Source: Flavobacterium gelidicaeli
GTDB taxonomy: Bacteria > Bacteroidota > Bacteroidia > Flavobacteriales > Flavobacteriaceae
Direction of reading: 5' to 3'
Length of the DNA stretch: 64,000 bases
NCBI RefSeq assembly: GCF_013294005.1
Contig: NZ_JABSNK010000007.1
Location: forward strand, 62,001 to 126,000
Shown here: in pieces, positions 8,158-17,087 of the stretch
How the letters are laid out: each line of letters opens with the position of its first letter
Position numbering within the stretch: position 1 is the stretch's first letter
The notes under the pieces: generated by a model
Databases searched by the model: none
What the model saw: only the letters and a program-made list of their open reading frames with translations
Told to the model about the DNA's origin: nothing
Made by a program: the position numbers and the translations under genes

Positions 8158-10464
8158 TTATGCCATAGCTTGTTCGTTTGCACGAACTAGAAGCGGTTTG
8201 TCATTGACATAAACGGTAAGATCTTGTGAACCTTCAAGCGTGATTTGGGTTTCGTTATGGTTTACAATTACTTTCAAAATTTGGTTTCTAAAATTAATTT
8301 TGAACGAATAACCGTCCCATTCTTTAGGGATTTTAGGAGAGAAATGTAAGCTGTCGTTTTTAACGCGCATTCCTCCAAAACCTTCTACAATACTCATCCA
8401 AGTTCCCGCCATTGACGTGATGTGGCAGCCTTCTTCAACCTCTTTGTTGTAGTCGTCTAGATCCAAACGAGATGTTCGTAAATAGAACGTATATGCCATA
8501 TCCATTTTGTCTAACAAGGCAGCTTGAATAGAGTGTACGCAGGGCGAAAGCGAACTCTCATGCACCGTGAAAGACTCGTAGAAATCGAAGTTTTTATGTA
8601 GTTCTTCTTTCGAAAAGTGATCTTCAAAAAAGTAGAAACACTGCAATACATCAGCCTGTTTTATGTAAGGCGAACGCAACACGCGATCCCACGACCATTT
8701 TTGATTTATAGGACGTTGTGATTTGTCTAAATCCTTAACGGGAACCAAATCTTTGTCTAAGAAACCGTCTTGCTGCAAGTAGATTCCCAACGCTTCTGAT
8801 TTAGGGAAATACATATTATCCGCTACTTTTTTCCACTCTTGGATTTCGCTATCACTTAGGTTTACTTTTTCGATAATTCTACTGTGATCATCAGCATATT
8901 CTGAAGCTACTTTTTGAATTTGTTCGAATGCATAATTAATACACCATTTTGCAATATAATTAGTGTAGAAATTATTGTTGATGTTGTTCTCGTACTCATT
9001 AGGACCAGTCACACCTAGTATTACGTATTGGTTTTTATCCTTCGAAAAAGAAGCGCGCTGATGCCAGAAACGAGCGATAGCAATCAATACTTCTAATCCT
9101 TTTTCGGGAATATAGGAGTAATCACCAGTAAAACGGTGGTAGTTGAAAATCGCAAAAGCGATGGCACCATTTCTATGAATTTCTTCGTGCGTGATTTCCC
9201 ATTCGTTGTGGCATTCTTCGCCGTTCATCGTCACCATAGGGTAGAGGGCAGCACCATTTTTAAAGCCTAAGTTTTTCTCGGCATTTTCGATGGCTTTGTC
9301 CAATTGATTATAACGATACGTCAATAAATTACGGGCAACCTGCTGGTCTTTTGTCGCCATGTAAAACGGTATGCAATAGGCCTCTGTGTCCCAATAAGTG
9401 GATCCACCATATTTCTCTCCAGTAAATCCTTTTGGACCAATGTTTAATCGGCTGTCTTTACCTAAATAGGTTTGGTTTAACTGAAATATATTAAAGCGAA
9501 TTCCTTGCTGTGCCTTCACGTCACCATCAATAGTAATGTCTGACATTTCCCAAATCTTTGCCCAAGCAGCAAGCTGATCTTGCAACAATTGATTGTACCC
9601 TTTGGCTAAAGCCGCTTGAATTGCTTTTTCGGCAGCTGTTTGCGTGTTGCTATGATTTAAAGAAACGGTGTACCCACCAATTTTTTGAATAGAAGATGTT
9701 TTTCCTTTTGCTACAATCACCGCATACAGACTTTGAATTTTGTCTGCAGTAGTATTGAAGTTGGTAGGAGAGAGGTTTAGATTTTTACCATTTTCAAAAA
9801 CACTATTCTGCATAAAAGTGGTCACTTTAAAATGCGTTTTGAATGTTTGTGCAGTTACAAAGGCCTCGTTACCGGTGTGTTTTACATCAAGAGGTTCCCA
9901 GAATTTTTCATCCCAGTTAGCATCTTCATTAGTAACACCAGCGTCAATATAAGGTTTGTAAACTATTTTTGCATCTTTGTTTAATGTCGTGATTTCGTAG
10001 TTAATAATCCCTACCTCATCTAAGTCTAAAGCCAAGAAACGCGTTACGTTTACGGCAATCTCCGTTCCGTTTTTTAAAGTGGCTTCAAATGAGCGGCTGT
10101 ACCAACCTTCTTTCATGTTCAACTCACGACGGAATTTTTTTATTTCGCTGCATTTATTAAGATCGAAAATTTCATCGTTGATTTCGATATCAATCCCAAT
10201 CCAATTAGGTGCATTCAATACTTTAGCAAAATATTCCGGGTAGCCGTTTTTCCACCAGCCCACTTTAGTTTTGTCTGGATAGTAAATTCCGGCAATATAA
10301 CTACCTTGAAAAGTAGCGCCAGTGTAGGTTTCTTCAAAATTAGCACGTTGTCCCATCGCGCCATTTCCTATACTGAAAAGGCTTTCAGATGACTTTACGC
10401 TTTCTGCGTCAAATCCTTCTTCGATGATAGACCAATTATCGGGTTTTATATAATCTTGATTCAT
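8158..10464 (-). CDS. GH65 maltose phosphorylase-type enzyme
   Basis: A 768-residue glycoside hydrolase family 65 protein without a signal peptide, so cytoplasmic. Family members split an alpha-glucosidic disaccharide with phosphate to give beta-glucose-1-phosphate and glucose. The (alpha/alpha)6-barrel motif GEECHNEWEITHEEIHRNG is present (the E427-E428 pair lies in it), matching the region that holds the general acid in maltose phosphorylases; the N-terminal beta-sandwich and short C-terminal jelly-roll fit the full family length. The beta-phosphoglucomutase gene immediately upstream (70 bp) consumes the expected product, which favours a phosphorylase over a hydrolase. Maltose is the likely substrate from context; kojibiose- or trehalose-type activity cannot be excluded by motif alone. 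Confidence 0.88.
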   Translation of the reverse strand: MNQDYIKPDNWSIIEEGFDAESVKSSESLFSIGNGAMGQRANFEETYTGATFQGSYIAGIYYPDKTKVGWWKNGYPEYFAKVLNAPNWIGIDIEINDEIFDLNKCSEIKKFRRELNMKEGWYSRSFEATLKNGTEIAVNVTRFLALDLDEVGIINYEITTLNKDAKIVYKPYIDAGVTNEDANWDEKFWEPLDVKHTGNEAFVTAQTFKTHFKVTTFMQNSVFENGKNLNLSPTNFNTTADKIQSLYAVIVAKGKTSSIQKIGGYTVSLNHSNTQTAAEKAIQAALAKGYNQLLQDQLAAWAKIWEMSDITIDGDVKAQQGIRFNIFQLNQTYLGKDSRLNIGPKGFTGEKYGGSTYWDTEAYCIPFYMATKDQQVARNLLTYRYNQLDKAIENAEKNLGFKNGAALYPMVTMNGEECHNEWEITHEEIHRNGAIAFAIFNYHRFTGDYSYIPEKGLEVLIAIARFWHQRASFSKDKNQYVILGVTGPNEYENNINNNFYTNYIAKWCINYAFEQIQKVASEYADDHSRIIEKVNLSDSEIQEWKKVADNMYFPKSEALGIYLQQDGFLDKDLVPVKDLDKSQRPINQKWSWDRVLRSPYIKQADVLQCFYFFEDHFSKEELHKNFDFYESFTVHESSLSPCVHSIQAALLDKMDMAYTFYLRTSRLDLDDYNKEVEEGCHITSMAGTWMSIVEGFGGMRVKNDSLHFSPKIPKEWDGYSFKINFRNQILKVIVNHNETQITLEGSQDLTVYVNDKPLLVRANEQAMA

Positions 10465-10533
10465 TTTGTTTGATAGTTTTGTAGTTCAAGTTTTATTGCT
10501 GTCACGAGATACAGCCAAGGAAATACTTGCGCC

Positions 10534-11190
10534 TTATTTGTTGATTAATTCTTGAATGAAGCGGGTCGTTATTTGAGTAAAATCCTCAAAAATATACTGT
10601 GCTTCGTGTAGTGTTTTTTCTTCTCCTATTCCTATGCTGATCATCTTGGCAATGTTAGCTGCTTGAACACCCGCAACCGAATCTTCAAATACAATTGCAT
10701 CCGCTGGATTGCTGTTCAAGTGTTTTGCTGCGATTAAGAAAACCTCAGGATCTGGCTTGGCGTTAGAGACATCATTGCCGTCAACAATCGCATCAAAAAA
10801 ATGGATGATGCCCGTTTTTTCTAGAATAGGTCTTGCGTTTTTACTCGCCGAACCTAAAGCGATAGGTTGGTTGTTTTGCTTTAAAAATTCTAAGACTGGA
10901 ATCACACCAGGAAGGATTTCGCTTTGATCCATATCGACTAAATAGCTTAAATATTCGTCGTTTTTTTGAACCAGCCATTTGTTCTTGTCTTCTTGTGAAG
11001 CCTGAACGTTTCCTAGTTCGAGGATAATATCAAGAGAGCGAACACGGCTTACGCCTTTAAGGAGTTCGTTATGCTCTAATGTGAAGTCTATGTTTAGTTC
11101 TTGAGCAATTTTTTGCCAAGCTAAATAATGGTATTTTGCCGTATCGACGATTACTCCGTCGAGGTCGAATATAAATGCTTTTGTACGCAT
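10534..11190 (-). CDS. pgmB: beta-phosphoglucomutase
   Basis: A 218-residue HAD-superfamily phosphatase-fold enzyme converting beta-glucose-1-phosphate to glucose-6-phosphate. The aspartate pair D9/D11 lies in FDLDGVIVD, the cap specificity loop KGVSRVRSLD is characteristic of beta-phosphoglucomutase, and SASKN, AKPDPEVF and FEDSVAGV complete the HAD motifs II-IV. It lies between the MFS transporter and the GH65 phosphorylase on the same strand, the usual arrangement for phosphorolytic maltose use. A perfect seven-base inverted repeat (TTAAGCA / TGCTTAA, 11224-11241) precedes it. Confidence 0.93.
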   Translation of the reverse strand: MRTKAFIFDLDGVIVDTAKYHYLAWQKIAQELNIDFTLEHNELLKGVSRVRSLDIILELGNVQASQEDKNKWLVQKNDEYLSYLVDMDQSEILPGVIPVLEFLKQNNQPIALGSASKNARPILEKTGIIHFFDAIVDGNDVSNAKPDPEVFLIAAKHLNSNPADAIVFEDSVAGVQAANIAKMISIGIGEEKTLHEAQYIFEDFTQITTRFIQELINK

Positions 11191-11269
11191 GTCGAGAATA
11201 ATTTTTTGTGGAAAATAAGTGGTTTAAGCAGTTTTGCTTAAGGATTAAATCAGGATAAGTCTGGACTGA

Positions 11270-12622
11270 TTATTTTTTTACAACATCATCGACATCTTTT
11301 ACTTTTACTACCAGAACTGCGGCGATGAGAAAACTCACTCCACTAGTTACCAGTGCAAAAATAGCATCGTCATGATAGAAGTATTTAACCAGTGGACCAC
11401 CAATTAAAGCGTTGATAATTTGCGGAATCACGATAAAGAAATTGAAAATCCCCATGTAAACTCCCATTTTTAAAGGCGAAATAGAACCTGCAAGGATGGC
11501 ATATGGCATTGATAAAATACTAGCCCATGCAATTCCTACTCCTACCATAGAAAGGATTAACCAATCTTCGTTAGGCATGAAATACATAGAGATTAAACCA
11601 AGACCACCAATGGTTAAAGAAATAGAATGCGTTAGTTTTCTACCTATTTTCTTAGCGATATAAGGAAGTGCAAAAGCGTAAAATGCAGAAACCAAATTGT
11701 AGATTCCAAAAAGGACACCAACCCAGTCACCGGCTGTTTGATACGCCTCACTTTTACTATCGTTAATAGGCAGACCGTAGATGTGGTGCGCAATAGCAGG
11801 AGTTGTAAAAACCCACATTCCAAAAAGTCCAAACCAAGAGAAAAACTGCACCCAACTCAATTGTCGCATGGTAGTAGGCATTTTTCTAAAGTCTTCAAAA
11901 ATATCGAGAAGACTTGATTCTTTTTCTACAACTGCTGTTTCTTGATGTGCTTGTTCGTCTTCAAACTGGGCTAATTCTTCAGGTGAATATTCCTTAGTAG
12001 TAAAAATGGTTACTAGTATCGAACCAATTAAGATTACTGCACCAATGACAAATGAAAGAATCAAATGCATAGGAACGCCGCCATCTTCATTTCGATTAGA
12101 AACACCAAACCAATTAGTCAAAACATAAGGAAGCCAAGAACCTATTACGGCTCCAAAACCAATTAAGGCCGTTTGAACGCTAAATCCTAATGTTCTTTGA
12201 TCTGTTCTTAAATTGTCTCCCACTAAAGCTCTGAAAGGTTCCATAGCAATATTGAAAGAGGCATCCATAATCATTAACATTCCAGCTCCAACCCATAAGG
12301 CAGGCAGTAATGCGATGAAAATTTCGGCTTGTGGCATTAATATCAAACCTACTGAGGCTAATACTGCACCAATTAAAAAGAAAGGTTTTCTACGTCCAAA
12401 TTTTCCCCAAGTCTTGTCACTATAATGACCAATTATGGGTTGAACGATAAGTCCCATTAAAGGAGCAATAATCCAGAACCATGACAGCTCGTGAACATCG
12501 GCACCAAAAATTTGAAGAATTCTACTCGCATTTGCATTTTGAAGAGCAAATCCCATTTGTATTCCCAAGAATCCGAAACTCATGTTCCAGATTTCCCAAA
12601 AACTTAATTTACGCTTTTCCAT
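11270..12622 (-). CDS. MFS/GPH-type maltose (disaccharide) transporter
   Basis: A 450-residue protein with about twelve membrane segments and the MFS loop signature DKTWGKFGRRKPF between segments 2 and 3. The N-terminal stretch (WNMSFGFLGIQMGFALQNAN) resembles the sucrose/maltose proton symporters of the GPH/SUT group found in Bacteroidota maltose loci. It would carry maltose or short malto-oligosaccharides over the inner membrane to the cytoplasmic GH65 phosphorylase. It is the first gene of the catabolic minus-strand arm, downstream of the lacI-type regulator, and its upstream region carries an 18-base motif shared with the region upstream of susC. Confidence 0.82.
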   Translation of the reverse strand: MEKRKLSFWEIWNMSFGFLGIQMGFALQNANASRILQIFGADVHELSWFWIIAPLMGLIVQPIIGHYSDKTWGKFGRRKPFFLIGAVLASVGLILMPQAEIFIALLPALWVGAGMLMIMDASFNIAMEPFRALVGDNLRTDQRTLGFSVQTALIGFGAVIGSWLPYVLTNWFGVSNRNEDGGVPMHLILSFVIGAVILIGSILVTIFTTKEYSPEELAQFEDEQAHQETAVVEKESSLLDIFEDFRKMPTTMRQLSWVQFFSWFGLFGMWVFTTPAIAHHIYGLPINDSKSEAYQTAGDWVGVLFGIYNLVSAFYAFALPYIAKKIGRKLTHSISLTIGGLGLISMYFMPNEDWLILSMVGVGIAWASILSMPYAILAGSISPLKMGVYMGIFNFFIVIPQIINALIGGPLVKYFYHDDAIFALVTSGVSFLIAAVLVVKVKDVDDVVKK

Positions 12623-12698
12623 TATCGTAATTTAAATATTAATACGATAAGCGCGATGCTTATCAAAACTTAACTTATTTTTCGAAGTAAAAGTAAAA
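12622..12698 (-). promoter_or_regulatory. upstream control region of the maltose transporter operon
   Basis: Three elements are seen. TTATCGTA (12622-12629) and TACGATAA (12643-12650) form a perfect inverted repeat touching the start codon. GATAAGC (12646-12652) and GCTTATC (12658-12664) form a second inverted repeat with a 5-base centre. The motif TTCGAAGTAAAAGTAAAA (12681-12698) recurs with one change at 14024-14041 upstream of susC. These are candidate operators for the neighbouring LacI-type regulator; binding is inference. Confidence 0.45.
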
Positions 12699-12813
12699 GC
12701 TTTGATTGGGGTAAATGTAGAAATTAATTTCAAACATTTGTTTTTTGGATCTAAAAAAATCCAAAGATTAACAACTACAAGGTTGTAGTAATGAATAGTA
12801 TAGCAGAATAGTT

Positions 12814-13848
12814 TTAATTTGTTGACTCTCTTTCGACCAAATGGGTTTCAATTACTTCGGTTTTATAGTTTTCAACCTCCTCTTCCTCTTCGCTTTCCTC
12901 TTCAGTTTCTAAACGATCAATAAGCATTTTAGCGGCTTTGTTTCCCATTTTCTTTCCGCTTTGACTTACAGTGGTAATTGTAGGAGTAGAATATTTAGAA
13001 ATAATACCATCGGTGAAAGCAATTACCGCTAGATCTTCGGGGACATTTAATCCCATTTTATTTGCTGCTTTAATACTGGTTACGGCAAAGAGTTCGTTTA
13101 CAGCAAAAACCGCATCAATTGCTTTGTCTTCTAGTAGTTTACCAATGATCACCTCGCAAGTATCTACATCTTCGATCTTGATGATGAGGTTTTCGTTGAA
13201 AGGCAAGCCGTTATCAAGCAATGCTTTAGTATAGCCATCTGTTCTTAATTTACCTACGCTTACATAGTCTACAGTGGTTACTAAAGCAATTTTCTTGCGC
13301 CCTTTGTCGATTAAGGTTTGTACTGCTTCATAAGCTGCTGATTTATCATCGATGATTACTTTATCACATAATATTTCGCTTGTAACGCGGTCGAACATAA
13401 CTACTGGCATGCCTTGGTTGATAACTTCGGTAATGTGGTGAAAGTCTCCTTTAAGTTGCGTCTCTTTAGACAACGACATTATGAAGCCGTCAATACTACC
13501 ATTAGCAAGCATTTCCATATTTCGAACTTCCTTATCGAATGAATCGTCAGAGAGGCATATGATGACACTATACCCATTTTCGTTTGCGACCTGCTCAATA
13601 CCATTAATCACAGTAGAAAAAAAGTAGTGTACAATCTCAGGAATAATGATTCCGATTGTTTTAGTTTTGCGATTTTTTAAGCTAAGTGCAATGTTATTAG
13701 GTTTATAATTATAAAATTTTGCAAATGCTTGTACTTTCAATCTGGTTTCCTCTCCTATTTCTAAACTGTTTCTAAGTGATTTTGAAACGGTAGAAATAGA
13801 GACGTCTAGTTCTTTTGCAATTTGCTTAAGTGTAACTTTTCTTTTCAT
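12814..13848 (-). CDS. LacI-family transcriptional regulator of the starch/maltose locus
   Basis: A 344-residue regulator with an N-terminal helix-turn-helix (residues 5-24, VTLKQIAKELDVSISTVSKS), a hinge helix (YKPNNIALSL) and a periplasmic-binding-protein-like effector domain (about 60-310). It lies between the divergent susC arm and the transporter arm and is the obvious local regulator, probably responding to maltose or a malto-oligosaccharide. Bacteroides uses the unrelated SusR for starch, so this locus is wired differently. An unusual acidic run, with ten glutamates in residues 314-326, lies near the C-terminus after the last core helix and is not a usual LacI feature. Confidence 0.9.
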   Translation of the reverse strand: MKRKVTLKQIAKELDVSISTVSKSLRNSLEIGEETRLKVQAFAKFYNYKPNNIALSLKNRKTKTIGIIIPEIVHYFFSTVINGIEQVANENGYSVIICLSDDSFDKEVRNMEMLANGSIDGFIMSLSKETQLKGDFHHITEVINQGMPVVMFDRVTSEILCDKVIIDDKSAAYEAVQTLIDKGRKKIALVTTVDYVSVGKLRTDGYTKALLDNGLPFNENLIIKIEDVDTCEVIIGKLLEDKAIDAVFAVNELFAVTSIKAANKMGLNVPEDLAVIAFTDGIISKYSTPTITTVSQSGKKMGNKAAKMLIDRLETEEESEEEEEVENYKTEVIETHLVERESTN

Positions 13849-13956
13849 AATTATAAATCTGATAAAAAATTAATTCGTAATAAAGGTAGGATTTGTTTTT
13901 ATTAATGGCAATTTTCCCATTAATAAATTAGATTATTCAGAAAGTTTTCAACACTA

Positions 13957-14041
13957 TTACGTTTTCGTAACCTTTTCTAAAATTGTGATTGTCGAGCATC
14001 TTAAAATTTACATAAATTTAACATTCGAAGTAAGAGTAAAA
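13957..14041 (+). promoter_or_regulatory. susC upstream control region with candidate operators
   Basis: TTACG (13957-13961) and CGTAA (13966-13970) form a 14-base palindrome with a TTTT centre. Further down, TTCGAAGTAAGAGTAAAA (14024-14041) matches 17 of 18 bases of the motif upstream of the maltose transporter. A weak -7-like TAACATTCG begins at 14019. The region serves susC (start 14075) and perhaps the divergent lacI gene (start 13848). Confidence 0.45.
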
Positions 14042-14074
14042 TTCAATTAAAACTAATTAATTTAAACAAAAAGT

Positions 14075-17050
14075 ATGAAAACAATTTATAAAAAGTTGTT
14101 ATTTTTATTATTACTACTGCCTTTTAGTATTCTAGCTCAGACTACTTTTAATGGTGTTGTTGTTGATAAAGCATCAGGACAACCTATTCCAGGAGTAAAT
14201 GTAAATATTCAAGGCGCAATAAATGGCGTTTCAACAGATTTTGATGGTAAATTTCAATTGTTAAAAGTTAAGAACGGCGATAAAGTTGTTTTTTCTTTCA
14301 TTGGATACAAAAATTCAATAATTTCTTATACTGGTCAAAAATCATTAACAGTTGCTTTAGAAGAAGATCAAAACATGCTTCAAGAAGTGATTGTTCAAGT
14401 AGGATATGGTACAGTTAAGAAAAAAGATGCTACGGGATCTGTCTCTCAAATAGCAGCAAAGGATTTTAACAAAGGACAAAACGTAACTCCAGAAAGTTTA
14501 ATCAGTGGTCGTATCTCAGGAGTAAATGTAACTGGTGGAGGGTCTCCAGGAGCAAAGGCAGATATTCGTATTCGTGGAGGGTCTTCTTTGAGTGCTTCTA
14601 ATGAGCCATTGATTGTATTAGATGGTTTGCCTTTAAGTAATAATGTTCCTTCGGGTTCAACGAGTATACTATCTACAATTGACCCTAATGATATAGAGTC
14701 GTTTACTGTTTTAAAAGATGCCTCTGCAGCAGCTATTTATGGATCTAGAGCGGCAAATGGAGTAATCGTTATAACAACTAAAAAAGGAAGTAAAGGACGC
14801 ATAAAAATAAACTTTAGTTCTCAGGTAGGTATTAATACTGTAGCTAATACAGTTGATGTTTTAAGCGCAGATCAATATAGAGCTTTAGTAAACGAAAAAG
14901 GAACAGATGCTCAAAAAGCGTTATTAGGTACAGCTAACACGGATTGGCAAGATGAAATTTTTCATACTGCACTAACCGTTAATAATAATATATCAGTAAG
15001 TGGTGCTTTGTTCCAAAAGTTGCCAATAAGATTATCAGTTGGTAATGTTGATAACCCGGGTATTCTTAAAAACACTTCTTTTGAAAGAACAACAACGTCA
15101 TTATCATTAAATCCAGTTTTGTTTGATAATCATTTAAAAATTGATATTAGCGGAAACTTATCTTTTGGTAAAAATAGATTTCAAGATGAAGGTGGTGTTA
15201 TTGGAAGTGCAATAGGTTATGATCCAACACAACCAGTTTATCAAGCGGGTTCTCGTTACGGAGGTTACTTTGAATGGTTAGAGTCTAACGGAAATTTACC
15301 GTTATTACCTGCAAGAAATCCAGTAGCAAGATTAAATCAAGATGAACGTAGATCCACTTCTACAAGAAAATGGGGAAATGTTAGGTTAGATTATAAATTG
15401 CATTTCTTTGAAGATTTAAGAGTGGTTGTTGAAGCTGGTATTGATAGATTTGATAGTAGTGGTTTTACTAATGTAAGTACTGAAAGTGTTCTAGGATATC
15501 AGCCAAAAGCGTTTAGTGATCCAGGATACGTTAATTTAGGAAACTATTCTACTTATACTGATGCGCTTCAAAATAAAAACTTAAATGCGTATTTTAATTA
15601 TACTAAAGATTTAGGTAAATTTAAAATTGATGCTACAGCAGGTTACAATTATCAATTGTTTCAAAAAGAAAAATACCAATCTGGAGAAACTAGACAACCT
15701 AATCCTAATGAAGATGTAATTACAGATCCAGATATCAACTTGCAATCTTATTTTGGACGTTTAAATTTAGGTTTTGATAGTCGTTACTTATTGACTTTAA
15801 ACTATAGAAGAGATGGTACTTCACGTTTTTCAGAAGAAAACAGGTGGGGTAATTTTGCAGGAGCTGCTTTTGCATGGAATTTGTCTGATGAAGCATTCTT
15901 GAAAGGCAATGAAACGCTTTCTACCTTAAAATTAAGAGTTGGTTACGGTACAACGGGTCAGCAAGATATTTCAGCGCAGTACGATTATTTACGTAGAGTA
16001 ACTTTAGGAACTATTAATTCACAATATGTTTTTGGGAATACAATATATGCTACTGCAAGACCAGAAGGATACAATGAAAATATTAAATGGGAAGAATTAG
16101 CAGAGATGAACGTAGGTTTAGACTATGGATTCTTTAATGATAGAATAACGGGATCTGTTAATTATTTTGATAAAAAATCAACTGATTTACTAGCTGATAT
16201 AGCAATTCCTGATGGTGCAAACATTAGAAATCAAGGTTTTTTCAATATAGGAAGTGTACGAACTAAAGGAGTAGAGTTTAGTATTGAGTCGGATATTATT
16301 AAGAATGACAATTTAAGATGGAATGTTGCTTTCAATACTACTTATATTGATCAAAAAATATCAGAGTTAGGGATTACAGTTCCAGGATTTCAAGGTTATT
16401 TAGCTGGAGATAATATCTCTGGAGGTAACGGAAATAAAATTCAAATTAACTCTGTAGGGTTTACACCAAATTCATTTTTTGTATATGAACAATTGTATGA
16501 TGCTGATAAAAGACCCATTGCAGGAGCTTATGTAGATAGAAATAATGATGGAAAAATTGATACAGCTGACCGTTACAGATATCATAAACCGGCACCCGAT
16601 TATACTTTTGGTTTCTTTTCAACTTTAAACTATAAAAAGTTTGATTTTACAATGAACTGGAGAGCTAGCTTAGGGAATTATATCTTTGATAATGTAAGTT
16701 CTAATTTAGGATATTCAGATGCAGGTTTAAGAAGGCAAACTGATTTATCTAACGTAAGTGCTGATTACTACAATACAGGTTTTAAATTTGAAGACAATGG
16801 TACACAGCGATACTTGTCTAATTATTTTGTAAAAGATGCTTCTTTTATAAAATTAGATAATGTCACTCTTGGATATACTTTTGATAAAACATTATTAAAA
16901 GCAGCTTCATTACGATTTACTGCTGGTGTTCAAAATGTTTTGACTTTGACAAAATATGACGGTTTAGATCCAGAAAAGTTCAATGGAATTGATAATAATG
17001 TTTACCCAAGAGCGAGAACTTTCTTGTTTGGAGTAAATGCCAATTTCTAA
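14075..17050 (+). CDS. susC: SusC/RagA-type TonB-dependent outer-membrane transporter
   Basis: A 991-residue outer-membrane protein with a signal peptide (residues 1-22), an N-terminal carboxypeptidase-D-like regulatory domain (about 24-105, FNGVVVDKASGQPIPG), a TonB plug containing RIRGGSSLSASNEP and IVLDGLPL, and a 22-strand-type beta-barrel ending in phenylalanine (VNANF). It would import malto-oligosaccharides into the periplasm using TonB energy, with the SusD partner encoded directly downstream as its lid. It is the first gene of the plus-strand arm of the starch locus, divergent from the lacI-type gene. The substrate is inferred from the surrounding amylases and GH65 gene. Confidence 0.93.
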   Translation: MKTIYKKLLFLLLLLPFSILAQTTFNGVVVDKASGQPIPGVNVNIQGAINGVSTDFDGKFQLLKVKNGDKVVFSFIGYKNSIISYTGQKSLTVALEEDQNMLQEVIVQVGYGTVKKKDATGSVSQIAAKDFNKGQNVTPESLISGRISGVNVTGGGSPGAKADIRIRGGSSLSASNEPLIVLDGLPLSNNVPSGSTSILSTIDPNDIESFTVLKDASAAAIYGSRAANGVIVITTKKGSKGRIKINFSSQVGINTVANTVDVLSADQYRALVNEKGTDAQKALLGTANTDWQDEIFHTALTVNNNISVSGALFQKLPIRLSVGNVDNPGILKNTSFERTTTSLSLNPVLFDNHLKIDISGNLSFGKNRFQDEGGVIGSAIGYDPTQPVYQAGSRYGGYFEWLESNGNLPLLPARNPVARLNQDERRSTSTRKWGNVRLDYKLHFFEDLRVVVEAGIDRFDSSGFTNVSTESVLGYQPKAFSDPGYVNLGNYSTYTDALQNKNLNAYFNYTKDLGKFKIDATAGYNYQLFQKEKYQSGETRQPNPNEDVITDPDINLQSYFGRLNLGFDSRYLLTLNYRRDGTSRFSEENRWGNFAGAAFAWNLSDEAFLKGNETLSTLKLRVGYGTTGQQDISAQYDYLRRVTLGTINSQYVFGNTIYATARPEGYNENIKWEELAEMNVGLDYGFFNDRITGSVNYFDKKSTDLLADIAIPDGANIRNQGFFNIGSVRTKGVEFSIESDIIKNDNLRWNVAFNTTYIDQKISELGITVPGFQGYLAGDNISGGNGNKIQINSVGFTPNSFFVYEQLYDADKRPIAGAYVDRNNDGKIDTADRYRYHKPAPDYTFGFFSTLNYKKFDFTMNWRASLGNYIFDNVSSNLGYSDAGLRRQTDLSNVSADYYNTGFKFEDNGTQRYLSNYFVKDASFIKLDNVTLGYTFDKTLLKAASLRFTAGVQNVLTLTKYDGLDPEKFNGIDNNVYPRARTFLFGVNANF

Positions 17051-17087
17051 TAGTATACTGATAAATAAAAATTTAAAAATAAACAAA

